Below, piece after piece: positions 36,444 through 45,118 of a stretch of DNA of 64,000 nucleotides. The translations under genes were made by a program, and so were the position numbers. A model generated the notes under the pieces. It was not told the DNA's origin. It did not search any database and saw nothing but the letters and a program-made list of their open reading frames with translations. Source of the stretch: CAVPGP01 sp963718065 (GTDB lineage Bacteria > Actinomycetota > Thermoleophilia > Gaiellales > Gaiellaceae); NCBI GenBank assembly GCA_963718065.1, contig CAVQYE010000020.1, positions 62,001 through 126,000 of the forward strand, given 5' to 3'. Numbering within the stretch: the stretch's first letter is position 1; every line of letters begins with the position of its first letter.

Positions 36444-37561
36444 CGCCGCGCGTCCTTTTCGTCGGCCGCAGCCGCTACCGGCTGCCGCTGCCCGGGTGGC
36501 TCGCGAAGAAGTGGGACGCCGTCGAGCAGGAGCTCGACTACCGGATCCTCGGCGCCGCCGAGGGCGGCTCGCCGACCGAGGCGGAGCGCTTTCGGTTGCG
36601 AGGCCCCGCCTCGCCGCGGGCGCTCGATGCACCGCTCTTCTACCTGCGCCTGCCCTTCGACGTGCGGCGCGAGATCCGTGGCTTCCAGCCGGCCGCCGTC
36701 GTCGCGGCCGACCCCTACGTGGGCGCAGCCGCGTGGGTCGGCCGGGCGTTGTCGGGACGCCGGCCGCGGTTGATCGTCGAGGTCCACGGCGATCCGAAGA
36801 CGTTCACGCGCCTCTACGGCTCCTCGGCCCGCAAGGCGCTCTCGCCGGTCGCGGACGCGGTCGCGCGCTGGTCGCTGCGGCGGGCCGACGCGACGCGGGC
36901 GCTCTCGGACTTCACGTCGAGCATCGTCGAGGAGGCGCGCGGTGAGCCGGCCACGGCGGCATTCCCGACCTACAGCGATCTCTCCGCGTTCGCCGAGCCG
37001 CCGGTCGAGCCGGTGCCGGAGGCCCGGACGATCGTCTTCGTCGGCGCGCTCGAGCCGTACAAGAACGTCGTCGGCCTCGCGGCGGCATGGCGGCGCGTCG
37101 CCGGCGAGTTGCCCGACGCACGCCTGACGATCGTCGGCAAGGGGTCGCAGCAACGCGTGATCGACGACCTCCTTCGAGACCTGCCCGGGCAGGTCGAGCA
37201 CCGGCCGGAGGTGTCGCCCGACGGCGTCGCGCAGGCCTTCGACGAGGCAAGGGCGCTGGTGCTGCCCTCGTGGCCGGAAGGGCTCGGCCGCGTGGTGATC
37301 GAGGCGTTCGCCCGTGGGCGCGGCGTCGTCGCGACGGCGGCCGGCGGCATCGTCGACCTCGTCGACGACGGCGAGCAGGGACTGCTGATCCCGCCGGGCG
37401 ACACCGACGCTCTCGTCGCGGCGCTGCGGCGCGTGCTCACCGAGGAAGGGCTCGCCGCGCAGCTCGGCGCCGCGGCCCACGAGCGCTACGCGAAGTGGAG
37501 CTCGACCCCTGCCGACTTCGCCCGCGCCTACCGCGAGCTGGTCGACCGCGCATGCGCCTGA
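36440..37561 (+). CDS. GT4 glycosyltransferase
   Basis: 373 residues, ATGA overlap with the previous gene. The N-terminal domain reads TPRVLFVGRSRYRLPLPGWLAKKWDAVEQELDYRILG, a mannosyltransferase-like entry. The donor half shows IVFVGALEPYKNVVGLAAAWR, LTIVGKGSQQRVIDDLL and LVLPSWPEGLGRVVIEAFARGRGVVATAAGGIVDLV with E-x7-E. It overlaps the next gene by 10 nt. Confidence 0.86.
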   Translation: MTPRVLFVGRSRYRLPLPGWLAKKWDAVEQELDYRILGAAEGGSPTEAERFRLRGPASPRALDAPLFYLRLPFDVRREIRGFQPAAVVAADPYVGAAAWVGRALSGRRPRLIVEVHGDPKTFTRLYGSSARKALSPVADAVARWSLRRADATRALSDFTSSIVEEARGEPATAAFPTYSDLSAFAEPPVEPVPEARTIVFVGALEPYKNVVGLAAAWRRVAGELPDARLTIVGKGSQQRVIDDLLRDLPGQVEHRPEVSPDGVAQAFDEARALVLPSWPEGLGRVVIEAFARGRGVVATAAGGIVDLVDDGEQGLLIPPGDTDALVAALRRVLTEEGLAAQLGAAAHERYAKWSSTPADFARAYRELVDRACA

Positions 37562-38649
37562 TCTTCGTCACGCAGACACTCGATCCGGACCACGCGACAC
37601 TGGGACAGTCGCTCGACCTCGTGCGCGCGCTGGCCGAGCGGAGCGAGGAGCTGATCGTCCTCTGCCAGACGCAGCGCACGACCGAGCTCCCCGCCAACGT
37701 CCGCGTCAGGACATTCGACGCGCCGTTCCGTCCGCTGCGCGCCCTCCGGTTCGTCGCCGCGCTCGGCGCCGAGCTGCGCACGCGTCCCGACGCGATCCTC
37801 GCGCACATGGTCCCGGTCTACGTGATCCTCGCCTGGCCGTTCGCCCGGCCAAGACGCATTCCGCTTCTGCTCTGGTACACGCACTGGCACGCGAGCCGTG
37901 CGCTGCGCCTGGCGACGCGGTTGTGCGACGTCGTGCTGAGTGTCGACCGCCGGAGCTTTCCACTCGACTCGCCGAAGCTGCGCGGGATCGGGCACGCGAT
38001 CGACGTCGACGCGTTCGCGCCAGGGGAGGCGAGGCCGGCCGGGCCGCTGCGCCTGCTCGCCCTCGGCCGCACCGCCAGGCGCTGGAAGGGCCTGACGACG
38101 CTCCTCGAGGGTCTGCGGCTCGCGAAGGTGGACGCAGCGCTCGAGATCCGCGGCGGACAGCTGACCGACGACGAGCGCCGTTACGTCGAGGAGCTGAGGC
38201 AACTCGCCGCCGAGCCGGGCCTCGCCGGTCTCGTCACGTTCGCGCCTTCGCTGCCGCGCGCGGAGATTCCGGCGCTCCTGCAGAGCGTCGACGCGCTCGT
38301 CGCCCCCGTCGAGCCGCAGCGGCGCTCGTCGCTCGACAAGGCGGTCTTCGAGGCCGCCGCCTGCGGTGTGCCGGTCCTGACCAGCAACCCGTCGCTGACC
38401 GAGTGGCTCGACGGCCTCCCCGTCGAGCTTCGTTTTCCACCTCGCGACCCCGAGGCGCTTGCGCGGGCGCTGGAGGCCTTCGCCGCCGCCACTCCCGAAG
38501 CCCGTGCCGAGACGGGCCGCGAGCTTCGCCGGCGCGTGGTGCGCGACCACTCCCTGGCGGCGTGGGCGGACACCGTGGCCGCGATCGTTCGCGGCCCGGA
38601 TGCAGGGCTAGACTTCGGAGCCGGTGGGAAACCCACTCCTCACGCCTGA
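37552..38649 (+). CDS. GT4 glycosyltransferase
   Basis: 365 residues from ATG 37552, 10 nt inside the previous gene. RLIFVTQTLDPDHATLGQSLDLVRALAER is the acceptor-side loop; ILAHMVPVYVILAWP and WYTHWHASRALRLAT follow. The donor side has LLALGRTARRWKGLTTLLEGL and APVEPQRRSSLDKAVFEAAACGVPVLTSN. The E-x7-E motif is modified to D-K-x3-E, which is less usual. The next gene starts 26 nt before its end. Confidence 0.82.
   Translation: MRLIFVTQTLDPDHATLGQSLDLVRALAERSEELIVLCQTQRTTELPANVRVRTFDAPFRPLRALRFVAALGAELRTRPDAILAHMVPVYVILAWPFARPRRIPLLLWYTHWHASRALRLATRLCDVVLSVDRRSFPLDSPKLRGIGHAIDVDAFAPGEARPAGPLRLLALGRTARRWKGLTTLLEGLRLAKVDAALEIRGGQLTDDERRYVEELRQLAAEPGLAGLVTFAPSLPRAEIPALLQSVDALVAPVEPQRRSSLDKAVFEAAACGVPVLTSNPSLTEWLDGLPVELRFPPRDPEALARALEAFAAATPEARAETGRELRRRVVRDHSLAAWADTVAAIVRGPDAGLDFGAGGKPTPHA
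38609..38614 (+). promoter_or_regulatory. TAGACT -10 box of sugar-phosphate transferase gene
   Basis: TAGACT, 9 nt, then GTG 38624. The same GGGCTAGACTTCGG-like context recurs before ATG 58118 (CTCTAGACTTCGGG). Confidence 0.5.
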
Positions 38650-40132
38650 TGCGGCGGCACCCACGGAGGCGACGGCACCCGCGGAGGACATTCGCTCGGG
38701 CCGTCCGTATCTCCTCTCGCGCAGTCCGCTGACCACGCTGGTGCGTCGAGGCGCCAGCATCTGCTCGCTCGTCCTGCTCGACCTGATGGGCCTGACGCTC
38801 GGCGTCTACGCCGCGCTCGTCGTGCGCTCGCTGATCACCGGCGACACGCCCATCCTCTGGGGAATCCTCTGGGACGCCGTCAGCGAGTGGCTGCCCTTCC
38901 TCGAGCTGGTCATGATCCTCGTCTTCGCCCAGGCGAAGCTCTACGCCGTGCGCGAGGTGCGTGAGGGCTTCGGCCGCGTCGTCGGCTCGCTCGTGCTCGT
39001 TGCTGGGATCGCGCTCGTCTTCGGGCTCGCCGTCGGGCAGCAGTTCACGACGTTCCTGATCTTCCCGACGGCGATCGTCACCACCTCGATTGCGATCGGG
39101 GTGCTGCGGTGGAGCTACGAGAGCATCACGGGCACGCTGCTTCGCTTTGTCGGCGTGCGTCGAAAGGCGCTGCTCGTCGGCGTGGGTGAGGCGCTCAGCC
39201 ACCTGCATCGCACGCTCGGCGAGAGCCGCGGTGGCATCGCCTACGACTTCGTCGGCGCGATCGCGCCCGAGCAGCAGGGCGTCGACCTGCCCGTCCTCGG
39301 CGACCTCGCCGAGCTGCCCGCCGTGCTCGCGAGCCAGTCGGTCTCCGAGGTGATCGTCTCGGGCGAGAGCGTCTCCGAGAAGGAGCTGTCGGAGCTCGTG
39401 GAGCTCGTGCACCGTCGTGGCGCCAAGGTCCGTGTCGCTCCGCAGACCACCGACCTGCTGATCCAGCGGGGCGAGTACGTGCCGGGCCAGGGCGTGCCGC
39501 TCTTCGAGCTGCGGCCGCCGGTCTTCGCCGGCACCGACTGGGCGGTGAAGCGGGCCTTCGACATCGTCGTCTCGCTCATCCTGCTCATCGTGTTGCTGCC
39601 GGTCTGGCTCTTGATCGCGGTGCTCGTGAAGCTGACTTCCCGCGGGCCGGTGATGTACGGCGACCAGCGGATCGGCCTCGGCGAGCAGGAGTTCGAGATG
39701 CTCAAGTTCCGGACGATGTACGCCGGCGCGCATCGCCAGCAAGGTGAGCTCGAGGAGGAGAACGAGGCGTCGGGCGCCCTTTTCAAGATCCGCGACGACC
39801 CGCGCGTGACGCTGGTCGGCCGAGCGCTCCGCCGGCTCTCGCTCGACGAGTTCCCGAACCTGCTGAACGTCCTCCGTGGCGAGATGAGCCTCGTCGGGCC
39901 GCGGCCGCTGCCGGTGCGGGACTACGGCCTGCTCGAGGAGTGGCATCGCCGACGCTACCTCGTGCTGCCGGGCATGACCGGCCTCTGGCAGATCTCGCGC
40001 CGCGACGACCTGAGCTTCGACGACCTCGTGCGGCTGGACTTCTACTACCTCGAGCATTGGTCGCTCTGGCTCGACATCTCGATCCTCTTCAAGACGATCC
40101 CGGCCGTGCTCGCCCGCCGCGGCGCCTACTAG
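38624..40132 (+). CDS. Polyprenyl glycosylphosphotransferase (WbaP/WcaJ-type, full length)
   Basis: 502 residues from GTG 38624. Four N-terminal helices (about 45-165) and a CoA-binding-like Rossmann domain (RKALLVGVGEALSHL, about 183-197) precede the catalytic domain: KRAFDIVVSLILLIVLLPVWLLIAVLVK reentrant helix, GPVMYGDQRIGLGEQEFEMLKFRTM, RRLSLDEFPNLLNVLRGEMSLVGPRPLP with the Asp-Glu pair, and LPGMTGLWQISRRDDLSFDD. It places the first sugar phosphate on undecaprenyl phosphate. It is a second initiating enzyme besides the one at 9248. The stop is followed by three more in-frame TAG codons. Confidence 0.9.
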   Translation: MGNPLLTPDAAAPTEATAPAEDIRSGRPYLLSRSPLTTLVRRGASICSLVLLDLMGLTLGVYAALVVRSLITGDTPILWGILWDAVSEWLPFLELVMILVFAQAKLYAVREVREGFGRVVGSLVLVAGIALVFGLAVGQQFTTFLIFPTAIVTTSIAIGVLRWSYESITGTLLRFVGVRRKALLVGVGEALSHLHRTLGESRGGIAYDFVGAIAPEQQGVDLPVLGDLAELPAVLASQSVSEVIVSGESVSEKELSELVELVHRRGAKVRVAPQTTDLLIQRGEYVPGQGVPLFELRPPVFAGTDWAVKRAFDIVVSLILLIVLLPVWLLIAVLVKLTSRGPVMYGDQRIGLGEQEFEMLKFRTMYAGAHRQQGELEEENEASGALFKIRDDPRVTLVGRALRRLSLDEFPNLLNVLRGEMSLVGPRPLPVRDYGLLEEWHRRRYLVLPGMTGLWQISRRDDLSFDDLVRLDFYYLEHWSLWLDISILFKTIPAVLARRGAY

Positions 40133-40151
40133 TAGTAGTAGTCCTCTACTA
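40130..40151 (+). terminator. Four tandem TAG stops and a small hairpin
   Basis: TAG is repeated four times in frame (40130-40141). TAGTAG (40136-40141) pairs with CTACTA (40146-40151) around TCCT, an AT-rich hairpin that stands out from its surroundings. Its role as a terminator is uncertain. Confidence 0.35.
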
Positions 40152-40188
40152 ACCGCGCCGTAACACGCTCCTGCGACACTTCGCGGCG

Positions 40189-41397
40189 ATGAAGGCGCCG
40201 AAGATCCTCGCCGTCGCGTCCGCCGTCGACCTCGACTTCCGCTACGGCTGCACGCCCGCGTGGTGGCAGCTCTGGAAAGGGATGTACGAGGCGGGCACCG
40301 ACCTGATCGTGACGCCGTACCGCGGGCGGCCCGTCGAGAGCCCGTGGTGGCGCACCGAGCCGAACCCGACCTTCCGCGAGGGCGAGTCGTTCGCGTTCGC
40401 GCGCGACGCCGTCGCCCGGCTGAAAGGCGACCGCTACCTGCGGCGCGCCGAGGAGTCGCCCGAGGACACGTTCGCCGACAAGGCCGTGCGCGAGACGATC
40501 TGGCGCTGGGTGACGCCCCGCTGGCAGAAGCACCTCGAGCGGATCCTGGAGCGCGAGCGCGACGTCGACGCGGTCGTCGTCTTCACCGTGCCGATGGCGC
40601 ACTTCCGCGGCATCCCGACGGCGCTGCGCGAGAAGTTCGGCATCCCGATCGTCTTCTACGACGGCGACGTGCCGATGAGCCTGCCGGAGTTCGGCGGCAT
40701 GGACACCGGCTTCAACTACTACCACGGCGCCGATCCGGGCGAGTACGACCTCGTCGTCTCGAACTCGGAGGGCGGGCTCCCACGGCTGCTCGAGCTCGGT
40801 GCACGCCGGGCGGAGGCGGTCTTCTGGGGCGCGGACCCCGACTTCTTCCGGCCGCTGCCGGTCGAGAAGGAGCTGGACGTCTTCTTCTACGGGTACGGCG
40901 ACAAGTTCCGCCGCGAGTGGATGCAGGCGCTCGTCGGCGAGCCGTCGCGGCAGCTGCCGGATGTCGACTTCGTGCTCGGCGGGCGCGACTATCGCGGCGA
41001 CACGGGCCGCGCGCGGATCATCGGCGACGTCGGCTTCAACACCTTCTCGCGGGCGATCTCCGCCGCGCGCGTCAATCTGAACATCACGCGCCGCTCACAC
41101 GCAACCGTCCACGCCTCGTCGACCTGCCGGCCGTTCGAGCTCGCCGCCGCGGGCGCCGCGATCGTCTCCGGGCCGCATGACGGCATCGAGCGGTGGTTCG
41201 AGCCGGGCAATGAGCTGCTGCTCGTCTCGAGCGCCGACGAGGCCGTGGCCGCGTATCGCGACCTGCTCGGTGATCCGGCGCAGGCCGCCGAGCTCGGCCG
41301 CGCGGCGCGCGAGCGGGTGCTCGACGAGCACACATACGTCCATCGCGCACGGCAGCTCCTGAGCCTGCTGGGCGTCGCCGACCCGGTCGCCGCATGA
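40189..41397 (+). CDS. CgeB-like glycosyltransferase
   Basis: 402 residues. N-terminal KILAVASAVDLDFRYGCTPAWWQLWKGMYEAG (residues 5-36), central IPIVFYDGDVPMSLPEFGG and DLVVSNSEGGLPRLLELGARRAEAVFWGADPDFF, then DVFFYGYGDKFRREWM and TFSRAISAARVNLNITRRSHATVHASSTCRPFELAAAGAAIVS. This matches the CgeB/DUF3880-type GT-B proteins with a Glyco_trans_1_2 C-terminus. The sugar is unknown. ATGA overlap links it to the GT2 gene that follows. A GACACT box 8 nt before ATG resembles the leaderless pattern. Confidence 0.8.
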   Translation: MKAPKILAVASAVDLDFRYGCTPAWWQLWKGMYEAGTDLIVTPYRGRPVESPWWRTEPNPTFREGESFAFARDAVARLKGDRYLRRAEESPEDTFADKAVRETIWRWVTPRWQKHLERILERERDVDAVVVFTVPMAHFRGIPTALREKFGIPIVFYDGDVPMSLPEFGGMDTGFNYYHGADPGEYDLVVSNSEGGLPRLLELGARRAEAVFWGADPDFFRPLPVEKELDVFFYGYGDKFRREWMQALVGEPSRQLPDVDFVLGGRDYRGDTGRARIIGDVGFNTFSRAISAARVNLNITRRSHATVHASSTCRPFELAAAGAAIVSGPHDGIERWFEPGNELLLVSSADEAVAAYRDLLGDPAQAAELGRAARERVLDEHTYVHRARQLLSLLGVADPVAA

Positions 41398-42113
41398 AGA
41401 AGATCGCCATCGTCCCGGCAATGAACGAGGAGGGGTCGATCGGCAGCGTCATCGACGAGATCCGCGCCTTCGATCCGACCTTCACGATCGTCGTCATCGA
41501 CGACGGCTCGGTCGATCGCACCGCCCGGGTGGCCCGTGAGCGCGGCGCGCACGTCCTGCGGCTGCCGTTCAACCTCGGCATCGGCGGCGCGGTGCAGACC
41601 GGCTTCCGCTTCGCCTACGAGAACGGCTACGAGCTCGCGGTCCGCGTCGACGGCGACGGGCAGCACGACCCGGCCGAGCTGCCGAAGATCGTCGAGCCGG
41701 TGCTCTCGGGCCAGGCCGACATCTGCATCGGCTCGCGCTTCGCCGGCGAGAACAGCTTCCGTTCGTCGCGCTCCCGGAGGATCGGCATCCGCCTGCTCGC
41801 CTCGATCGTCTCGCGCATCATCGGCCAGCGCGTCACCGATACGACGTCCGGCTTCCAGGCGCTGAACCGCCGCGGCATCGCGCTCTTCGCCGCCGACTAT
41901 CCGCACGACTACCCCGAGGTCGAGGCAATGGTGATGGTCGCGAAGCACCGCCTCAGGCTGGTCGAGGTCCCGGTGACGATGCGCGAGCGCTCCGCCGGCC
42001 AGTCGTCGATCACCGCCGTGCACTCCGTCTACTACATGGCGAAGGTCCTGCTCGCGATCTTCGTCAACGTGTTCCGCCGCAACGCCGTTCCGCTGGAGGA
42101 AGGTCACTCATGA
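41394..42113 (+). CDS. DPM1-like GT2 glycosyltransferase
   Basis: 239 residues without membrane helices in the core. IAIVPAMNEEGSIGSVIDEI (about 4-23), VVIDDGSVDRTARVAR, VRVDGDGQHDPAELP with the DxD (D85-G-D) and TSGFQALNRRGIALF are standard for dolichyl/polyprenyl-phosphate mannosyl or glucosyl synthases. VTMRERSAGQSSI lies near the end. It overlaps the DUF2304 gene, a pairing common in bacteria, which suggests a membrane partner. Confidence 0.88.
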   Translation: MKKIAIVPAMNEEGSIGSVIDEIRAFDPTFTIVVIDDGSVDRTARVARERGAHVLRLPFNLGIGGAVQTGFRFAYENGYELAVRVDGDGQHDPAELPKIVEPVLSGQADICIGSRFAGENSFRSSRSRRIGIRLLASIVSRIIGQRVTDTTSGFQALNRRGIALFAADYPHDYPEVEAMVMVAKHRLRLVEVPVTMRERSAGQSSITAVHSVYYMAKVLLAIFVNVFRRNAVPLEEGHS

Positions 42114-42484
42114 CGCCGTTGAAGGTCTCGATCGCCGCCTCGATCGCCTCGCTCCTGCTCCTGCTCGTGGTCTTCGAGCTGATCCGCAGCCGCCGGTTGC
42201 GCGAGCGCTACGCACTGCTGTGGCTGCTGACCGGCACGGTGCTGTTCGTGCTCTCGGCGTGGCGCGGCGGCCTGAACACGATCGCCGCCTGGGTCGGCGT
42301 CGAGACGTATCCGCCGGCGATCCTCTTCGCGGTCGCGTCGCTCTTCATCCTCGCGGTGCTTCTGCACTACTCGACGGTGATCTCCAAGCTGTCGGACCAG
42401 AACGTCATCCTGGCGCAGCGTCTCGCGCTGCTCGAGGAGCGGCTCAGCTCCGGGGAGCCGCCGCCGCGCGGCTCGGGACCCTGA
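42110..42484 (+). CDS. DUF2304 small membrane protein
   Basis: 124 residues with three membrane helices (about 5-25, 37-53, 68-88). RSRRLRERYALLWLLTGTVLFVLS is the DUF2304 signature, and the tail has a short coiled coil SKLSDQNVILAQRLALLEERL. It overlaps the GT2 gene by 4 nt and probably anchors or assists it. The 3' end overlaps the convergent gene by 41 bp. Confidence 0.8.
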   Translation: MTPLKVSIAASIASLLLLLVVFELIRSRRLRERYALLWLLTGTVLFVLSAWRGGLNTIAAWVGVETYPPAILFAVASLFILAVLLHYSTVISKLSDQNVILAQRLALLEERLSSGEPPPRGSGP

Positions 42485-43148
42485 ACGGCGGCACGAGCAG
42501 GCCGACCGACGCCACGAGCACGGCGGCCGCCGGCAGCGCCGGGCCGAGTGCGATCCAGAACGAGCCGTCGGCATACGTGCGGTCCGCGGCTCGCAGCACG
42601 GTGAAGACGAGCCAGCCGGCGAGCGCGACGCCGAGCCGCCGGGACCGGAGCACCGCGCCCAGGATCCCCGCCAGCGGCAGCCACTCGAGCAGGCCGACGC
42701 TCCAGCCGCTCTCGTGCAGCGCGTTGCGCAGATCGGCGATCGAGCCGAGGCTCCAGGTCACGAACGCAGCGGCGAACGCGACGATGCCCGCGACCGCGAG
42801 CACGCTCCGTGGCAGTGCGACGACGAGCACCGCGAGCGCGGCCATCACAAGATACGGGAGCGTCCCGCGCAGCCCCAGCAGATGCGGCAGGACCTCGTGC
42901 GACCAGACGTGGTCGTACGCCGCCACGAAGTAGAGCGACCCCGCAGGCGGAAGGAGCACGAACGCCACCGCGGAGGCGACACCGAACCGGCTGCCGGCGA
43001 GGCGCGAGCCGATCCGGTACGTCGCGACGACCGCCACAGGCGAGACGGCCAACGCGACCAGCAACGCGAGTGCGCCGCCCGTGCCCTCCCGCACCGCGAC
43101 CGCGATCTGGATCGCCCACTGCAGCAGCACGAGCAGCCCGACGATCAC
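42444..43148 (-). CDS. Short GT-C-like multi-pass membrane protein
   Basis: 234 residues from GTG 43148 with about seven helices. VATYRIGSRLAGSRFGVASAVAFVLLPPAG (about 42-71) resembles the helix 3-4 region of GT-C glycosyltransferases, but the protein begins after the place where the acidic catalytic loop normally lies. It is half the usual GT-C length. It could be a truncated transferase or an accessory subunit. It overlaps the upstream GT4 stop by 4 nt. Confidence 0.55.
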   Translation of the reverse strand: MIVGLLVLLQWAIQIAVAVREGTGGALALLVALAVSPVAVVATYRIGSRLAGSRFGVASAVAFVLLPPAGSLYFVAAYDHVWSHEVLPHLLGLRGTLPYLVMAALAVLVVALPRSVLAVAGIVAFAAAFVTWSLGSIADLRNALHESGWSVGLLEWLPLAGILGAVLRSRRLGVALAGWLVFTVLRAADRTYADGSFWIALGPALPAAAVLVASVGLLVPPFRVPSRAAAAPRS

Positions 43149-44191
43149 TGCGCCCCCCTGAGGATCGGCGCGAGCCGCTCGGCGAACCGTCGGGTGGTGT
43201 GCCGCTCCTCGACGCGCCGTCGCACTGCCGCGCCGAGGCGCGCCGCGAGCTCGCCGTCGTCGAGAAGCCGGCGCACCCGGGTGGCGAGCGCCTCGGCGTC
43301 CTCCGGAGCCACGAGGAGGGCCGTCTCCTCGTCGGTCACGTAGTCCTCGACGATCGGTCTGCGCGAAGCGACGATCGGCCTTCCACTTGCCATCGCCTCG
43401 AGCAGCGCGGTCAGTCCGCCGCCCTCCGTGCCGAGGTGGTACTGCTCGTTTCGGAGCGGGAGAACCACGCAGCGGGCGCCCTCGTAGAGCTCGCGCAGAC
43501 GGGTGAACGGGATGCCCCGCACGACGGTCACGTGCTGCGGCAGATCGACGCCGACGAGGTTCCGCTCCTCGGCGACGAGGATCGTCGGCTCGTGGTAGAT
43601 CTCGGCCGCCCGGGCGAGCGTCGCGTAGTCACGAGCCAGGTCGCGGCCGACGGCGAGCACGTAGCCCTCAGCGGGAACGGGCACGGCCCGGTGAAAGCGC
43701 TCGTCGACCCCGAGCGGGACGACGTGCACCCGCTCCGGGTCGAGCGGTAGCTGGTCGAGGAGCGCGCCGCGTTGCGAGTCGCCGAGGCAGACGACCGACT
43801 CGGATGCGGCAAGCGCCTGCTTCAGGATTCGCCGGCGGACGGGTGAGCTGCGGCGGTACACGGTCGAGATCCCGTAGTTCAAGACGACGACGCGCGGCCG
43901 CCGCAGCAGCCGGGACGCGAGCGGCGTCAGGTTGACGAGCGGCGTGCACAGGACGTCGGCGGTCCGGCGAAGCTCAAGCGGCAGGGCGAGCTCGCGCGCA
44001 TGCCAGGTCAGCCGGTGCACGAGCCCGCCCTGGCGAGTCTGGTGACGGATGCGCGGCTCGTGGACGAAGGCTTCGATGCCCAGCTCGGCGAGGTGGTTCT
44101 GGCCGAGCAGCCCCGTGTCCGGGGCAAGGCCGTGCTCGACGTCCTCGATGAGGCGTGCGCGTGAGTTCGGGTAGACGAAGGCGACGCGCAT
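43145..44191 (-). CDS. GT4 glycosyltransferase
   Basis: 348 residues. RVAFVYPNSRARLIEDVEHGLAPDTGLLGQNHLAELGI is the N-terminal acceptor-side region. VVVLNYGISTVYRRSSP, VVCLGDSQRGALLDQLPL, then YVLAVGRDLARDYATLARAA and LPLRNEQYHLGTEGGGLTALLEAMASGRPIVASRRPIVEDYV with E at the nucleotide site. It reads leftwards after the fucose-synthase-like gene, 10 bp away, so it may add the sugar that pair makes. Confidence 0.8.
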   Translation of the reverse strand: MRVAFVYPNSRARLIEDVEHGLAPDTGLLGQNHLAELGIEAFVHEPRIRHQTRQGGLVHRLTWHARELALPLELRRTADVLCTPLVNLTPLASRLLRRPRVVVLNYGISTVYRRSSPVRRRILKQALAASESVVCLGDSQRGALLDQLPLDPERVHVVPLGVDERFHRAVPVPAEGYVLAVGRDLARDYATLARAAEIYHEPTILVAEERNLVGVDLPQHVTVVRGIPFTRLRELYEGARCVVLPLRNEQYHLGTEGGGLTALLEAMASGRPIVASRRPIVEDYVTDEETALLVAPEDAEALATRVRRLLDDGELAARLGAAVRRRVEERHTTRRFAERLAPILRGAQ

Positions 44192-44201
44192 GACGCGCGG
44201 C

Positions 44202-45118
44202 TCAGGCAGGGACGCCGACGTGCTGCCGGTACCACGCGACGGTCCGTTCCAGACCCTCCTGGAGCGTCGTGTGGGCGCGGAACCCGAACAGCTGCTCGGC
44301 TCGGGACACGTCGAGCTGCCGGCGGGGCTGTCCGTTCGGCTTCGACGTGTCCCAGATCATCTCGCCGTCCCAGCCGAGCACATCGGCGATCAGCGTCGGC
44401 CGTCTCGCGGATCGAGGTCTCGATCCCGGTGCCGAGGTTGACGGGCTCGGCACCGTCGTAGCGCTCGCCCGCAAGCAGCGATCCCCTCGGCCGCGTCCTC
44501 GACGTAGAGGTACTCGCGCGTCGGCGTCCCGTCCCCCCAGAGCTCGATCTGCTCCGGGCTCTCGATCATCTTGCGGATCAGCGCCGGGATCACGTGCGAG
44601 GTCGCGAGGTCGAAGTTGTCCCGCGGCCCATAGAGGTTCACCGGCAGCAGATGGACGACGTTCATGCCGTACTGGTCGCGGTACGCCTGCCCGCCGACGA
44701 GGTGCGTCTTCTTCGCGATCCCGTAGGGCGCGTTCGTCTCCTCGGGGTAGCCGTTCCAGAGGTCTTCCTCCCGGAACGGCACGGGCGTGTGCTTTGGGTA
44801 CTCGCAGATCGTCCCGAGGTTCACGAGCTTTCCGACCTCGGCGACCCGGCACTGCTCGAGGACGTACGCGCCCATGAGCAGGTTCTCGTACCAGAAGCGC
44901 CCCGGCGCAGCCCGGTTCGCTCCGATCCCGCCGGCCAGCGCCGCGAGGTGGTAGACGAGCTCGGGGCGCACGTCTTCGAAGAGCCGGATCACGTCCGCTT
45001 CGCGGCGGAGGTCGTAGTCCGCGCTGCGCGGGACGTGGACGCTGTGGCCTGCCGCTTCGAGCCGCTCGACGAGATGGGACCCGAGGAACCCCGACCCGCC
45101 CGTCACGAGGACGTTCAC
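44202..45118 (-). CDS. fcl: GDP-L-fucose-synthase-like SDR (two frameshifts)
   Basis: GTG 45118 overlaps the upstream dehydratase stop as GTGA. NVLVTGGSGFLGSHLVERL is the NAD site; NLGTICEYPKHTPVPFREEDLWNGYPEETNAPYGIAKK (about 103-140) is the GDP-fucose synthase pattern with its Y-x3-K. Removing single bases near 44472 and 44413 joins EDAAEGI to LAGERYDGAEPVNLGTGIETSIRETAD and then to ADVLGWDGEMIWDTSKPNGQPRRQLDVSRA, the family's C-terminus. The corrected protein has about 304 residues. It should epimerise and reduce a GDP-4-keto-6-deoxyhexose. Confidence 0.82.

Noticed and set aside
38234..40057. 607-residue reverse ORF opposite the sugar-phosphate transferase
   Set aside because: Its composition (runs of E, H, R, D) is the mirror of the real forward gene, which has all family motifs.
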